NCBI GenBank assembly: GCA_019634625.1
Contig: JAHCBA010000025.1
Coordinates: 1-64,000, forward strand
Direction: 5' to 3'
DNA length: 64,000 nucleotides
DNA from: Verrucomicrobiia bacterium
Lineage (GTDB): Bacteria > Verrucomicrobiota > Verrucomicrobiia > Limisphaerales > CAIMTB01
Shown here in pieces: positions 53,755-61,299 of this stretch. The translations under genes were made by a program, and so were the position numbers. A model generated the notes under the pieces. It had not been told where the DNA came from, made no database searches, and was given only the letters and a program-made list of their open reading frames with translations. Numbering within the stretch: position 1 is the stretch's first letter; each line of letters begins with the position of its first letter.

Positions 53755-55979
53755 GGCGTTTCGCGGGATCGGAGGCGTTCCGAGTAACCGGGCGGGCTGG
53801 GTTTGGGCGGGTAGGCCTGCTCGATGGGGTCCAGCCAGCTCTGGATGGTCGCGTGGCTGGTCTCGGACACCGGCTCGTAGCCGGCGGCCGTGTCGGGCAG
53901 GGCCTGCAGCCACGCGCCCTTCAGGCCGCAGAGGGCCTGGATGATCGCGCGCGCCACGTCCGCCGGCAGCCCGGGGGATCCGACCAGCAGCGTGCGGCTG
54001 CTCTCGAATCGGTCACCCACGGCGACGAGGCCGCGGTGCTGGTTCGCGCGGAAGGCCCACTCCATACAGACACCCACGTCGTAGTCGCCGGCGAGCACGC
54101 CCTCGATGGCCTGTGCGTGGCTGTGGAGCGGCCCGTGCCGCCGCACGGCTTCCTCGTGGCCCAGCGCCAGGACGTCCTCGGCGAATTCATACGTGCTGTC
54201 GAGGAACTCGTACCCCGCGAGCTGGGCGGCGGCCAAGCCGGCCCGGGCGAGGTGGATCTGCGCGTGGAAGCTGGCGGTGGAGTTCGTCTCGCCGAAGGCC
54301 ACGCGCCGGCCGCGCACGTCGGCCAGCGTGCGGATGCCGGTGTCCGGCCGGGTGAAGATCACGGCATACTTCGAGCGCGCCGTGCCGCGAACCAGGGGCT
54401 GCAGGGCCGGCGTGTCGCGCCGGGCCCGCAGGTACGGCAGGGCGGCCAGCCGCGCGAAGTCCACCTGGCCGGTGCAGACGCCGGCCACGAGGTCGGGGTA
54501 GAACTTGTAGAAGCGCACGTCCAGCCGCACCGGCCGGGCGAGCAGCTCACCCATGCCCTGCTCCAGCGTCTCCAGCAGTAGGGCGTGCTGCAGGGCCGTG
54601 GCGGTGGGCTGCTCCTTCACCATGAGGCCGAAGGAAAAGCGGACTGGCAGGATCCCGCCGGCCGCGGCGGGCGGCCGGTTGGCCAGGGCGGTGATCTCCT
54701 CGGAGCGGATCACCATGCTGGCGCTCTCCGGATCGGCCCACAGCCGTTCAAAGTCATCCCGGAGAAACAAGAGCAGCCGGTGCTGCTTCACCTCGTCCTC
54801 CTGGCGCATCACGCGCAGCTCCGCCGTCAGGGCGGCCAGGCGCGAGCGCTCGCGGTTGACCGCGGACAGGAGGACAAGCGCCACGGCCAGCCCGGCCGCG
54901 AGGGAGCCGACGAAGGCAGCCCGGTAAGGATGTCGCCGGCCCCAGCGCCAGGCACGGACCGCCGCACCGACCGGCCGGGCGCGCACGGGCTCGCCGTCGA
55001 GGAAGCGCCCGAGGTCATCCGCCAGCGCCTGCGCGTCCGGGTAGCGGCGGTGGGGCGGCTTCTCGAGGCACTTGAGGCAGATGGTGGCCAGGTCGGTTGG
55101 GACGCTCGGGTTGAGCCGCCGCGGCGGGAGGGGCTCGCTGTGCCGAACCAGATCGAGGGTCTCGGGGATCGTTTCCGCCAGGAACGGCGGCCGGCCGGTG
55201 AGCAGGTAGTAGAGGATGGCACCCAGCCCGTACACGTCGCTGGCGCGGCCGGTGCGGAATTTCAACCCGGCCTGCTCCGGGGGCAGGAAGTTCGGCGAGC
55301 CAAACACGCGGCCATCGCCATCCGTGGAGATCGTTCCATCGGTTTGCCGCGCGAGGCCGAAGTCCGCGAGGCGCGGCCGGCCGTCCCGATCCAGCAGCAC
55401 GTTGGAAGGTTTGAGGTCGCGGTGCAGCACGCCCTGGTCGTGGGCGTGCTGGACGGCCTCCGCGAGGGTCCGGACCAGGGTGGCGGCCCGTCGGGCGGCG
55501 AACGGTTGGCCGGCGACCTGCGTGGCGAGGTTGCCGGCCTGCGCATAGTCCATGGAGAAATAGAGCCGGCCCTCGTGCTCACCGACCTCATGGATGGCGA
55601 TGATGTTCGGGTGCTGGAGCCGCGCCGCGGCCTGCGCCTCATGGAAAAACTGGGCTCGCTGCTCCGTGTCGGCGAACTCCCCGGCCAGGATCACCTTCAC
55701 CGCCACGAGGCGGTCGAGGGCGGTCTGGCGTGCTCGGTACACCACTCCCATGCCACCGCGGGCGATCTCCCCGAGCAGCTCATAGCCGCCGAGCCACCGC
55801 GGGGCGACCTCCGGGGGCGGCGCGGCCGGTGCCGGCTTGGCGGCCCCGGCCTGAGCCTCCTGCGCCGGCTCGTCGGCCGCGGCCAGGCCGAGCTGAAACA
55901 GGCACCTGTTGCAGAACCCATGCGGTGGGATGGACGGCAGTTCGGCGCCGCAGTGGCTGCAAATGGCGAGCGTGGGCAT
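53751..55979 (-). CDS. Membrane Ser/Thr protein kinase with C-terminal PhnD-like substrate-binding domain
   Basis: A 742-residue protein. A zinc-ribbon-like start (CSHCG, CNRCL) is followed by a full Hanks kinase domain (66-330): GEIARGGMGVVYRAR, VAVK with Lys95, HRDLKPSN (186-193), DFGLA (206-210) and FLPPEQ. All catalytic residues are kept. One membrane helix lies at about 354-373 (AAFVGSLAAGLAVALVLL). A coiled stretch follows, then a PhnD-type periplasmic binding domain (about 445-700: VRFSFGLMVKEQPTATALQH, DVRFYKFYPDLVAGVCTGQV, FGETNSTASFHAQIHL). So the kinase is cytoplasmic and the binding domain is outside. Ligand unknown; a phosphonate or phosphate oxyanion is a guess from family. ATG 55979 was chosen. 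It is coupled to the lamin-tail gene (ATGA). Confidence 0.88.
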   Translation of the reverse strand: MPTLAICSHCGAELPSIPPHGFCNRCLFQLGLAAADEPAQEAQAGAAKPAPAAPPPEVAPRWLGGYELLGEIARGGMGVVYRARQTALDRLVAVKVILAGEFADTEQRAQFFHEAQAAARLQHPNIIAIHEVGEHEGRLYFSMDYAQAGNLATQVAGQPFAARRAATLVRTLAEAVQHAHDQGVLHRDLKPSNVLLDRDGRPRLADFGLARQTDGTISTDGDGRVFGSPNFLPPEQAGLKFRTGRASDVYGLGAILYYLLTGRPPFLAETIPETLDLVRHSEPLPPRRLNPSVPTDLATICLKCLEKPPHRRYPDAQALADDLGRFLDGEPVRARPVGAAVRAWRWGRRHPYRAAFVGSLAAGLAVALVLLSAVNRERSRLAALTAELRVMRQEDEVKQHRLLLFLRDDFERLWADPESASMVIRSEEITALANRPPAAAGGILPVRFSFGLMVKEQPTATALQHALLLETLEQGMGELLARPVRLDVRFYKFYPDLVAGVCTGQVDFARLAALPYLRARRDTPALQPLVRGTARSKYAVIFTRPDTGIRTLADVRGRRVAFGETNSTASFHAQIHLARAGLAAAQLAGYEFLDSTYEFAEDVLALGHEEAVRRHGPLHSHAQAIEGVLAGDYDVGVCMEWAFRANQHRGLVAVGDRFESSRTLLVGSPGLPADVARAIIQALCGLKGAWLQALPDTAAGYEPVSETSHATIQSWLDPIEQAYPPKPSPPGYSERLRSRETP

Positions 55980-56020
55980 GACGTCGCTCCCTACTGGGAA
56001 ATCGTTGGGCCTAGGTTGCA

Positions 56021-56788
56021 CTACATCCCGGGAGGCTGGCACGCCGCCGTCATGAGGTGGCGGAGTTCCGCGTCCACGTCCGCCGGATCGGCCACGGTGG
56101 CGGCGACCTCGGCGCGGAGCCGTTCGCCGAATGCCCGCCGCAGCCGGTGGACGGCGGTTTTCACGCCGCCTTCGCCCAAGCCCAGACGCCAGGCCAGCTC
56201 CGTGTAGGGCGGCAACGGCCTGGGGCCACCAAGGCAGGGCTGGAGCACCTCAAAGACCTCCCCTTGGCTGCGCTGTGTGTATTCTTCCCGGACTGCCGCC
56301 AGCGCGCGGGCCAGGACGACCTGGGCCCAGTCGTGGTCATAGGCGGCCTCGCGCTGGCTGTCCGGCATGACGCCCACCGGCTCGGCCGCCTCCGGCAGCT
56401 CGTCGAGCGACAGCCGTGGCGTCCGGCCACCCCGCTTGAGCGCGAGGGCCTTCTTCCGTTCGTCTTGCAGGTGATGTTTGAGCGCGCCCAGGAGGAAGGA
56501 GCGGAACCGTCCTCGGGCCGGCTTGGCCGCCTGCAGGTCGCCGCCGGCGATGAGCGCGGCGAAGAAGCCCTGCACCAGATCCTGCGCGTCATCCGGCGGA
56601 TGCCCGGTGCGGCGGAGGTAGGCGTAGAGGGGCGTCCAATAGTCTCGACAGAGCGTGGCGAGGGCCTCCTGGGCGCCGGGAGCCGGATGCTCCGCGGCCT
56701 GACGCACCTGCGGCCACTGCGTGGTGCGGAACTCCCGGCCGCCGCCCAGCCACCCCGGCACGGAATCACCCCCGTACATGCACGACAT
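56021..56788 (-). CDS. ECF-type RNA polymerase sigma factor (kinase-associated type)
   Basis: A 255-residue sigma-70 family factor. Region 2: ALATLCRDYWTPLYAYLRRT, then DAQDLVQGFFAALIAG with the DAxDLVQ helix, and RFRSFLLGALKHHLQDERKK. Region 4 has YTELAWRLGLGEGGVKTAVH followed by RLRRAFGERL, a recognition helix. The layout and the DDAQDLVQGFF motif resemble sigma factors of Planctomycetes and Verrucomicrobiota that sit next to Ser/Thr kinases. It starts the operon with the kinase (41 bases between). It likely directs transcription of the operon or of distant targets and is controlled by the kinase; that control is inferred. Confidence 0.9.
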   Translation of the reverse strand: MSCMYGGDSVPGWLGGGREFRTTQWPQVRQAAEHPAPGAQEALATLCRDYWTPLYAYLRRTGHPPDDAQDLVQGFFAALIAGGDLQAAKPARGRFRSFLLGALKHHLQDERKKALALKRGGRTPRLSLDELPEAAEPVGVMPDSQREAAYDHDWAQVVLARALAAVREEYTQRSQGEVFEVLQPCLGGPRPLPPYTELAWRLGLGEGGVKTAVHRLRRAFGERLRAEVAATVADPADVDAELRHLMTAACQPPGM

Positions 56789-56838
56789 GGTGCCGGGTCT
56801 TCCTCGCGTTTGGAAGGCTTCTGCTCGGGTGCTGGCAG

Positions 56839-57129
56839 GTGGTCGCGGTGCGGGGTGGTCGGGAGGAATTGGGGCCGAAGGCGCCGCCGCCCGGCGACGA
56901 GGAGTTGATGGAGGTCATCCGCGGCCGCTGGGACGCCCCCGAGAACGGGGCCCGTTGCCGTCGGGACGTCACCTATGGCGAGGATGGTTGCCAGGTGACG
57001 ACACACCGGGGCGTGGCCGAAATCCTGGCCGCGATGCGCAACGTCGCGCTCGGGCTCTACGCTCTGGCCCGCGACCGGGGACGGACGGAAGAATCCCGTT
57101 GCCAACGAGGCGGCGGCCCGACAACGTAA
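56839..57129 (+). pseudogene. Remnant of an ISAs1-family transposase C-terminus
   Basis: The frame encodes VIRGRWDAPENGARCRRDVT, YGEDGCQVTTHRGVAEILAA and MRNVALGLYALARDRG (about 56905-57090). These match the end of ISAs1-type transposases, whose consensus is like RGHWxIENxLH..DVTFGEDxxRxR....xNxAxLRxxAxxLL. The normal IEN is changed to APEN. No upstream catalytic part, inverted repeat or start is seen, so it is a broken fragment next to tRNA-Pro. Confidence 0.65.
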
Positions 57130-57138
57130 CCGCCGTGT

Positions 57139-57215
57139 CGGGGCGTAGCGTAGCCTGGTAGCGCGCTTGTTTCGGGTACAAGAGGTCGTGAGTTCGAATC
57201 TCACCGCCCCGACCA
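57139..57215 (+). tRNA. tRNA-Pro, anticodon CGG
   Basis: A 77-nt cloverleaf. The acceptor arm CGGGGCG (57139-57145) pairs with CGCCCCG (57205-57211), then A and an encoded CCA. The anticodon stem CTTGT pairs with ACAAG around loop TTCGGGT, so the anticodon is CGG at 57173-57175. The T arm has GTTCGAATC. It reads the proline codon CCG, frequent in a GC-rich genome. Confidence 0.95.
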
Positions 57216-57316
57216 TTTTCCCTCAGAGTTCTTCCGAACGTTCAGACCCTTCGTTCATCGGTGGCAAGTCCGGTGCGAGTCCCGGCGATGCCGCATGGAG
57301 CGAGCGTTCTCCCGGA

Positions 57317-57832
57317 TCATGCCCGTGCCGCAGAGGGCAGGCTTTCGCCGCCGAGCCGTTGCAGGAGTCGGGTGGTCGAATGGCCCGCGACAAGGGGGAG
57401 GATGGCCACGATCCCGCCGCCGTCCTCCACGATCCGCCGCTCGTCCTGCGCGACGGTTTCGAGGGTGTAGTCACCTCCTTTCGCCCAGACTTGCGGCCGG
57501 ACGACCTCAAGGAACCGGGCGGCGCCGGGTTCGTGGAAGAGGCAGACGGCCCCCACGCTCTCGAGGGCGGCCACCAGACCGAGGCGGTCGTCTTCAGGGT
57601 GGACCGGGCGGCCGTGGCCCTTGATGGCACGGACGGAGGCGTCGCTATTGACGCCCACCAGCAGGATGTCGCCGAGGGCGCGGGCCTGTTCCAGGTAGCT
57701 CGCGTGACCGACGTGGAGGAGGTCGAAGCAGCCGTTGGTGACGACCACCCGGCGACCATGCCTTGCCTGAAGGGCCCGCCATGCTGGCAGGGCCTCCCAG
57801 GTCAGCCGTTTGTCGCGAAATCCCATGGGCAT
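57317..57832 (-). CDS. rfaE2: D-glycero-beta-D-manno-heptose 1-phosphate adenylyltransferase
   Basis: A 171-residue nucleotidyltransferase, the stand-alone HldE C-terminal type (RfaE2). VVVTNGCFDLLHVGHASYLE (about 29-48) holds the HxGH motif, VGVNSDASVRAIKGHGRPVH follows, and the substrate segment is VWAKGGDYTLETVAQDERRI. It activates heptose phosphate to ADP-heptose for lipopolysaccharide core, which fits a Gram-negative envelope. The separate heptokinase gene (rfaE1) is not in the window. Start 57832 (or the Met at 57826). Confidence 0.93.
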   Translation of the reverse strand: MPMGFRDKRLTWEALPAWRALQARHGRRVVVTNGCFDLLHVGHASYLEQARALGDILLVGVNSDASVRAIKGHGRPVHPEDDRLGLVAALESVGAVCLFHEPGAARFLEVVRPQVWAKGGDYTLETVAQDERRIVEDGGGIVAILPLVAGHSTTRLLQRLGGESLPSAARA

Positions 57833-57981
57833 CGATTGCGGAGCAGGGCTCGTGTTTGGCGGGAGGCCGCCATGACGAACGCCTCCGGAAGCCGATTCGA
57901 GCAGGTTTCACGACGGGCTCCAAGCCGGGGACGAACCGGGTTGCGGGATTGAGTTTCCCGGGCGAGGGCGGACCGCGCAGA

Positions 57982-58758
57982 ATGCCCTTCATGTTCAGCA
58001 TGGATGAACGGAATGCCCTGGTGACCGGTGCGGGTTCGGGCATTGGCGCGGCCATCGCCGAGGCGTTGTCGAAGGCCGGGGCACAGGTGTGGGTCACGGA
58101 TGTGAACGTCGCCGCGGCGGAGGCCGTGACGGACCGGCTCATCGCGAACGGCGGGTGTGCGACGGCGTTGGCCCTCGACGTGTCCGACGAGGCGGCGTGC
58201 GAGGCGGCGGCGCGGCGGGTGCACGGCGCGGACACGCGGTTGGACATCCTCGTGAACAACGCGGGAATCGGCCATGTCGGGACGCTGGTTCAGACGACCT
58301 CGACGGATCTCGAACGGCTGTGGTCGGTGAACGTGCGGGGGGCGTTTCAGGTCACCCGCGCCTTCCTGCCGGCGATGCGCGAGCGTCGTGCCGGAAACAT
58401 CATCAATATCGCCTCGATTGCCGGCATTGTCGGTGTCCGGGACCGATTGGCCTACACCACCACCAAGTTCGCCGTCGTGGGCTTCACCAAGGCCCTCGCC
58501 CTCGACCACGCGCGGGAGGGCATCCGCTGCAATTGCGTTTGTCCGGGGCGGGTTGAGACCCCCTTCGTCACGGCAATGATCGCGCAGTACCCCGACCCGG
58601 CGAAGGCGCGGGCGGAAATGGAATCCACCCAGGCGATCGGACGCATGGCGCGGCCGGACGAAGTGGCGGCCGCGGTGCTTTACCTGGCGAGCGACGCATC
58701 CGCGGCGATGACCGGTTCGGCTCTGATTCTCGATGGAGGATGGAGTGCCGGGAAGTGA
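57982..58758 (+). CDS. SDR family oxidoreductase (classical type)
   Basis: A 258-residue short-chain dehydrogenase. TGAGSGIGAAIAEAL (near 16-30) is the NAD(P) loop, DILVNNAGIGHVGTL the NNAG motif, and INIASIAGIVGVRDRLAYTTTK... holds Ser, Tyr and Lys of the active site (AYTTTKFAVVGF). The C-terminus MTGSALILDGGWSAG is standard. The glucose dehydrogenase and 3-oxoacyl reductase groups are equally possible. ATG 57982 or 57991. It is divergent from rfaE2. Confidence 0.92.
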   Translation: MPFMFSMDERNALVTGAGSGIGAAIAEALSKAGAQVWVTDVNVAAAEAVTDRLIANGGCATALALDVSDEAACEAAARRVHGADTRLDILVNNAGIGHVGTLVQTTSTDLERLWSVNVRGAFQVTRAFLPAMRERRAGNIINIASIAGIVGVRDRLAYTTTKFAVVGFTKALALDHAREGIRCNCVCPGRVETPFVTAMIAQYPDPAKARAEMESTQAIGRMARPDEVAAAVLYLASDASAAMTGSALILDGGWSAGK

Positions 58759-58835
58759 CTTTGAATCCGGGCAGGGGTGAGGCGGGGCTGTGAGGTTTCC
58801 GTCGGTTTGCGGACTCGGCCGGAGATTCGGGCCGG

Positions 58836-59393
58836 TCAGTCTTTCCACTTGATGTTGCAGCCCATGCTGGGTTTTTGGGCGGGATCGGGGGTGCGCCCGT
58901 TCAGGACGGCGTCACAGGCGGCCCGCAGATCGGCGCCGGTCACCGGAACGCCATTGCCAGGCCGGCTGGCGTCGAACTGACCGCGGTACACGAGGCGGCG
59001 ACTGGCATCGAACAGATACCAGTCCGGGGTGCAGGCGGCCCGGTAGGCCCGGGCCACCTCCTGGGAGGCGTCGTAGAGGTAGGGGAAGGTGTAGCCGGCG
59101 GCTTCGGCTTCGGCCTTCATTCGATCGGGGGCATCCTCGGGGTAGCCCGTGATGTCATTCGCGCTGATGCCCACCACGCCGACGCCGTGGGCCTGGTATT
59201 CGCGGGCGAAATCCGCGAGTCCGGCCCGGACGTGCTTCACGTACGGGCAGTGGTTGCACAGGAACACCACCACCAGGGCGAGGCGGTCGGAGAAGTCGTC
59301 GAGGCGGACGGTGCGGCCCGTCACGGTATCCGGCAGGGCGAAGGCGGGAGCCGGGGTGCCGAGGTCGAGCATGCTGGAGGGGGTCAGTGCCAT
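58836..59393 (-). CDS. Thioredoxin-like redoxin family protein
   Basis: A 185-residue peroxiredoxin/thioredoxin-fold protein. VVVFLCNHCPYVKHVRAGL (about 41-59) holds a CNHC motif with Cys46 and Cys49, as in AhpC/TSA-type proteins with the CNHCPYV signature. The next strands GVGVVGISANDITGYPEDAP, the segment YLYDASQEVARAYRAACTPD and the cis-Pro loop TPDWYLFD fit. No signal is visible, so it is cytoplasmic. It probably acts as a thiol reductant or bacterioferritin comigratory-like protein. The partner is unknown. Confidence 0.9.
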   Translation of the reverse strand: MALTPSSMLDLGTPAPAFALPDTVTGRTVRLDDFSDRLALVVVFLCNHCPYVKHVRAGLADFAREYQAHGVGVVGISANDITGYPEDAPDRMKAEAEAAGYTFPYLYDASQEVARAYRAACTPDWYLFDASRRLVYRGQFDASRPGNGVPVTGADLRAACDAVLNGRTPDPAQKPSMGCNIKWKD

Positions 59394-59658
59394 GGTGTGG
59401 AATCGGGTCGATGGGTTAGAGGACGTACGAGGATGCCATGTTGGCGCACGGTTGACCACGCGGGGATCATCCGGACGTGCGGAGACCGCGGCCGAGTCAC
59501 GAGTGGGATGAGGACCTGAGGACCTCATCCGGGGCGGGGGGGCGGCTACCGAGGGGGATGCTCCGGCGACGCCTCGATTTGCCTTCCCCGGTTTGGCGCG
59601 GCATCGGCAACCTGTCCGCCATGCCCGACCGCCATCCTTCCCGTTGCCGGCCCCGAAC
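59394..59658. other. Divergent promoter region
   Basis: A 265-base gap between the redoxin gene and the FG-GAP cytochrome gene. It contains a small hairpin, GGATGAGG (59506-59513) with CCTCATCC (59523-59530). No T tract follows, so it is not a terminator. It may hold the FG-GAP promoter. Confidence 0.45.
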
Positions 59659-61299
59659 GACATGTCCCCGGTGAGCCTGTCCAGGTCGAAGCTTGGCCCC
59701 CGCGGGTGGCGACCTGGGATGGTGCCGCCGCGGGGCAGCACCCTGTCGGTCATCCTCGCGGTCGTCGTCGTGGCGTGCTCGGGTGCGGCCTTGCCGGAGG
59801 CGGAGGTTTCTGCGGCGGCGCCTGGCCGCCCATCGGGCGAGACGCTCGCGCGCCTGGTTTGCGCCGGTTGCCATCTGTTTCCCGGGCCCGAACTCCTCGA
59901 CCGGGCCACCTGGCGGGATCAGGTCCTGCCCCGGATGGAGACGCGGCTGGGGGTGTCGCCGCCGGATTACTCGGTAAGCCCGGAAGGGGAGTTGTTGCGC
60001 GCCTTGGGGATCTACCCGGCGGAGCCGATGATTCCGCGCGAGGACTGGGAGGCGATCGTCGCGTACTACCTTGCAGCGGCCCCGGTCGCGCCGCTGCCTC
60101 AGGATCCGCGGCCGGAGATCCGGATCGGGCTGCCGCTTTTCGAATTTGAGGCGCCCGGCTTCCGGGTCCGGCCCGCGCTCACCACGCTGGTCCACCTGGG
60201 CGTGGAGACCCGGCGGCTTTTCGTTGGGGACGAGGGGGGGCAGCGGCTGCTGGTGTTCGGGGATACCCTGCGGGCGCCGCGGTCGATCCCGCTGGGCAAC
60301 GTCCCGGTGGCCCTCGCCGAGTCGCCCGGTGGATTGCACGTGACGGCGATCGGAAGCTTCCTGCCCTCCGAACATCAGCGGGGCGCGCTGTTGTTTCTTC
60401 CCGAAGGGGAGAACGGGTTTGGAGCGGCGCGGACCCTCATCGGGGGGCTGCCGAGGGCGGTGCATGCCGAGTTCGCCGATTTCAACGGCGACGGACGCAT
60501 GGATGTCGCGCTGTGTCTGTTTGGAAACCACCGGGGACGCTTCTCCTGGTTCGAGAATCTCGGCGGGGACCGCCATCGCGAACACGTCCTGAGCGAGCGG
60601 TCCGGCGCCATCCGGTCGCTGGCCCGCGATTTCGACGGGGATGGGTTCCCGGATCTGCTGGTGCTCACGGCGCAGGAATCCGAGACGGTGCAGGTGCTCT
60701 TCAACGACGGTCGGGGCGGGTTCCGGTTCGAGACCATCCTTCAGTTCCCGCCGTCCCACGGCCTCACCCATTTCGAACTGGCCGATTTCGACGGTGACGG
60801 GGTGGACGACCTGCTGCTGGTGAACGGGGACAACGGCGAGTTCGCGAGTCCGCCGAAGCGGTATCACGGTCTGCGCCTGTATCGCGGACTGGGGGCCGGG
60901 CGCTTCGAGACGGAACCGGCGTGGTTCTTTCCGCTCAACGGCGCCACCAAGGCCGTCGCGCGCGACTTCGATGAGGATGGCGATCTTGACATCGCCGCGA
61001 TCGCCTACTTCCCGGACTACGAACGGTCCCCTCGGGAGAGCTTCGTGTACCTCGAGAATCGCGGCGGCGGGAACTTCGTTCCGGCGACCTTCGCGCAATG
61101 CATTGCCGGGCGGTGGCTGACGCTGGACGCCGGGGACCTCGACGGCGACGGGGACATCGATCTGGTCCTGGGTTCGTATGTGCGCGGGCCGACGCCCGTG
61201 CCCGCCTTCCTCCAGCGCACCTGGGATCGGGAGGGTCCGCCGTTCGTCATCCTGCGGAACACCCTTCGCCACCCGGCGCCAGCGCCCGTCCTGCCATGA
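59659..61299 (+). CDS. Exported FG-GAP repeat protein with N-terminal c-type heme motif
   Basis: A 546-residue exported protein. A hydrophobic export segment (LSVILAVVVVACSG, a possible lipobox) comes first. One heme motif CAGCH follows (LVCAGCHLFPGPELLDRATW). The rest is a beta propeller of FG-GAP/VCBS repeats with calcium-like loops: DFNGDGRMDVALCLFGN, DFDGDGFPDLLVLTA, DFDGDGVDDLLLVNGDN, DFDEDGDLDIAAIAYF, DLDGDGDIDLVLGSYV. ATG 59659 or 59719 (which would begin MVPPRGSTLSVIL). It overlaps the next gene by ATGA. A periplasmic or surface redox-linked scaffold is the most that can be said. Confidence 0.82.
   Translation, partial: DMSPVSLSRSKLGPRGWRPGMVPPRGSTLSVILAVVVVACSGAALPEAEVSAAAPGRPSGETLARLVCAGCHLFPGPELLDRATWRDQVLPRMETRLGVSPPDYSVSPEGELLRALGIYPAEPMIPREDWEAIVAYYLAAAPVAPLPQDPRPEIRIGLPLFEFEAPGFRVRPALTTLVHLGVETRRLFVGDEGGQRLLVFGDTLRAPRSIPLGNVPVALAESPGGLHVTAIGSFLPSEHQRGALLFLPEGENGFGAARTLIGGLPRAVHAEFADFNGDGRMDVALCLFGNHRGRFSWFENLGGDRHREHVLSERSGAIRSLARDFDGDGFPDLLVLTAQESETVQVLFNDGRGGFRFETILQFPPSHGLTHFELADFDGDGVDDLLLVNGDNGEFASPPKRYHGLRLYRGLGAGRFETEPAWFFPLNGATKAVARDFDEDGDLDIAAIAYFPDYERSPRESFVYLENRGGGNFVPATFAQCIAGRWLTLDAGDLDGDGDIDLVLGSYVRGPTPVPAFLQRTWDREGPPFVILRNTLRHPAPAPVLP

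Noticed and set aside
57255-57300. Cobalamin-riboswitch-like words (GGTGGCAAGTCCGGTGCGAG) after tRNA-Pro
   Set aside because: The conserved core and stems of the riboswitch are absent and the site is downstream of gene ends, not upstream of a start.
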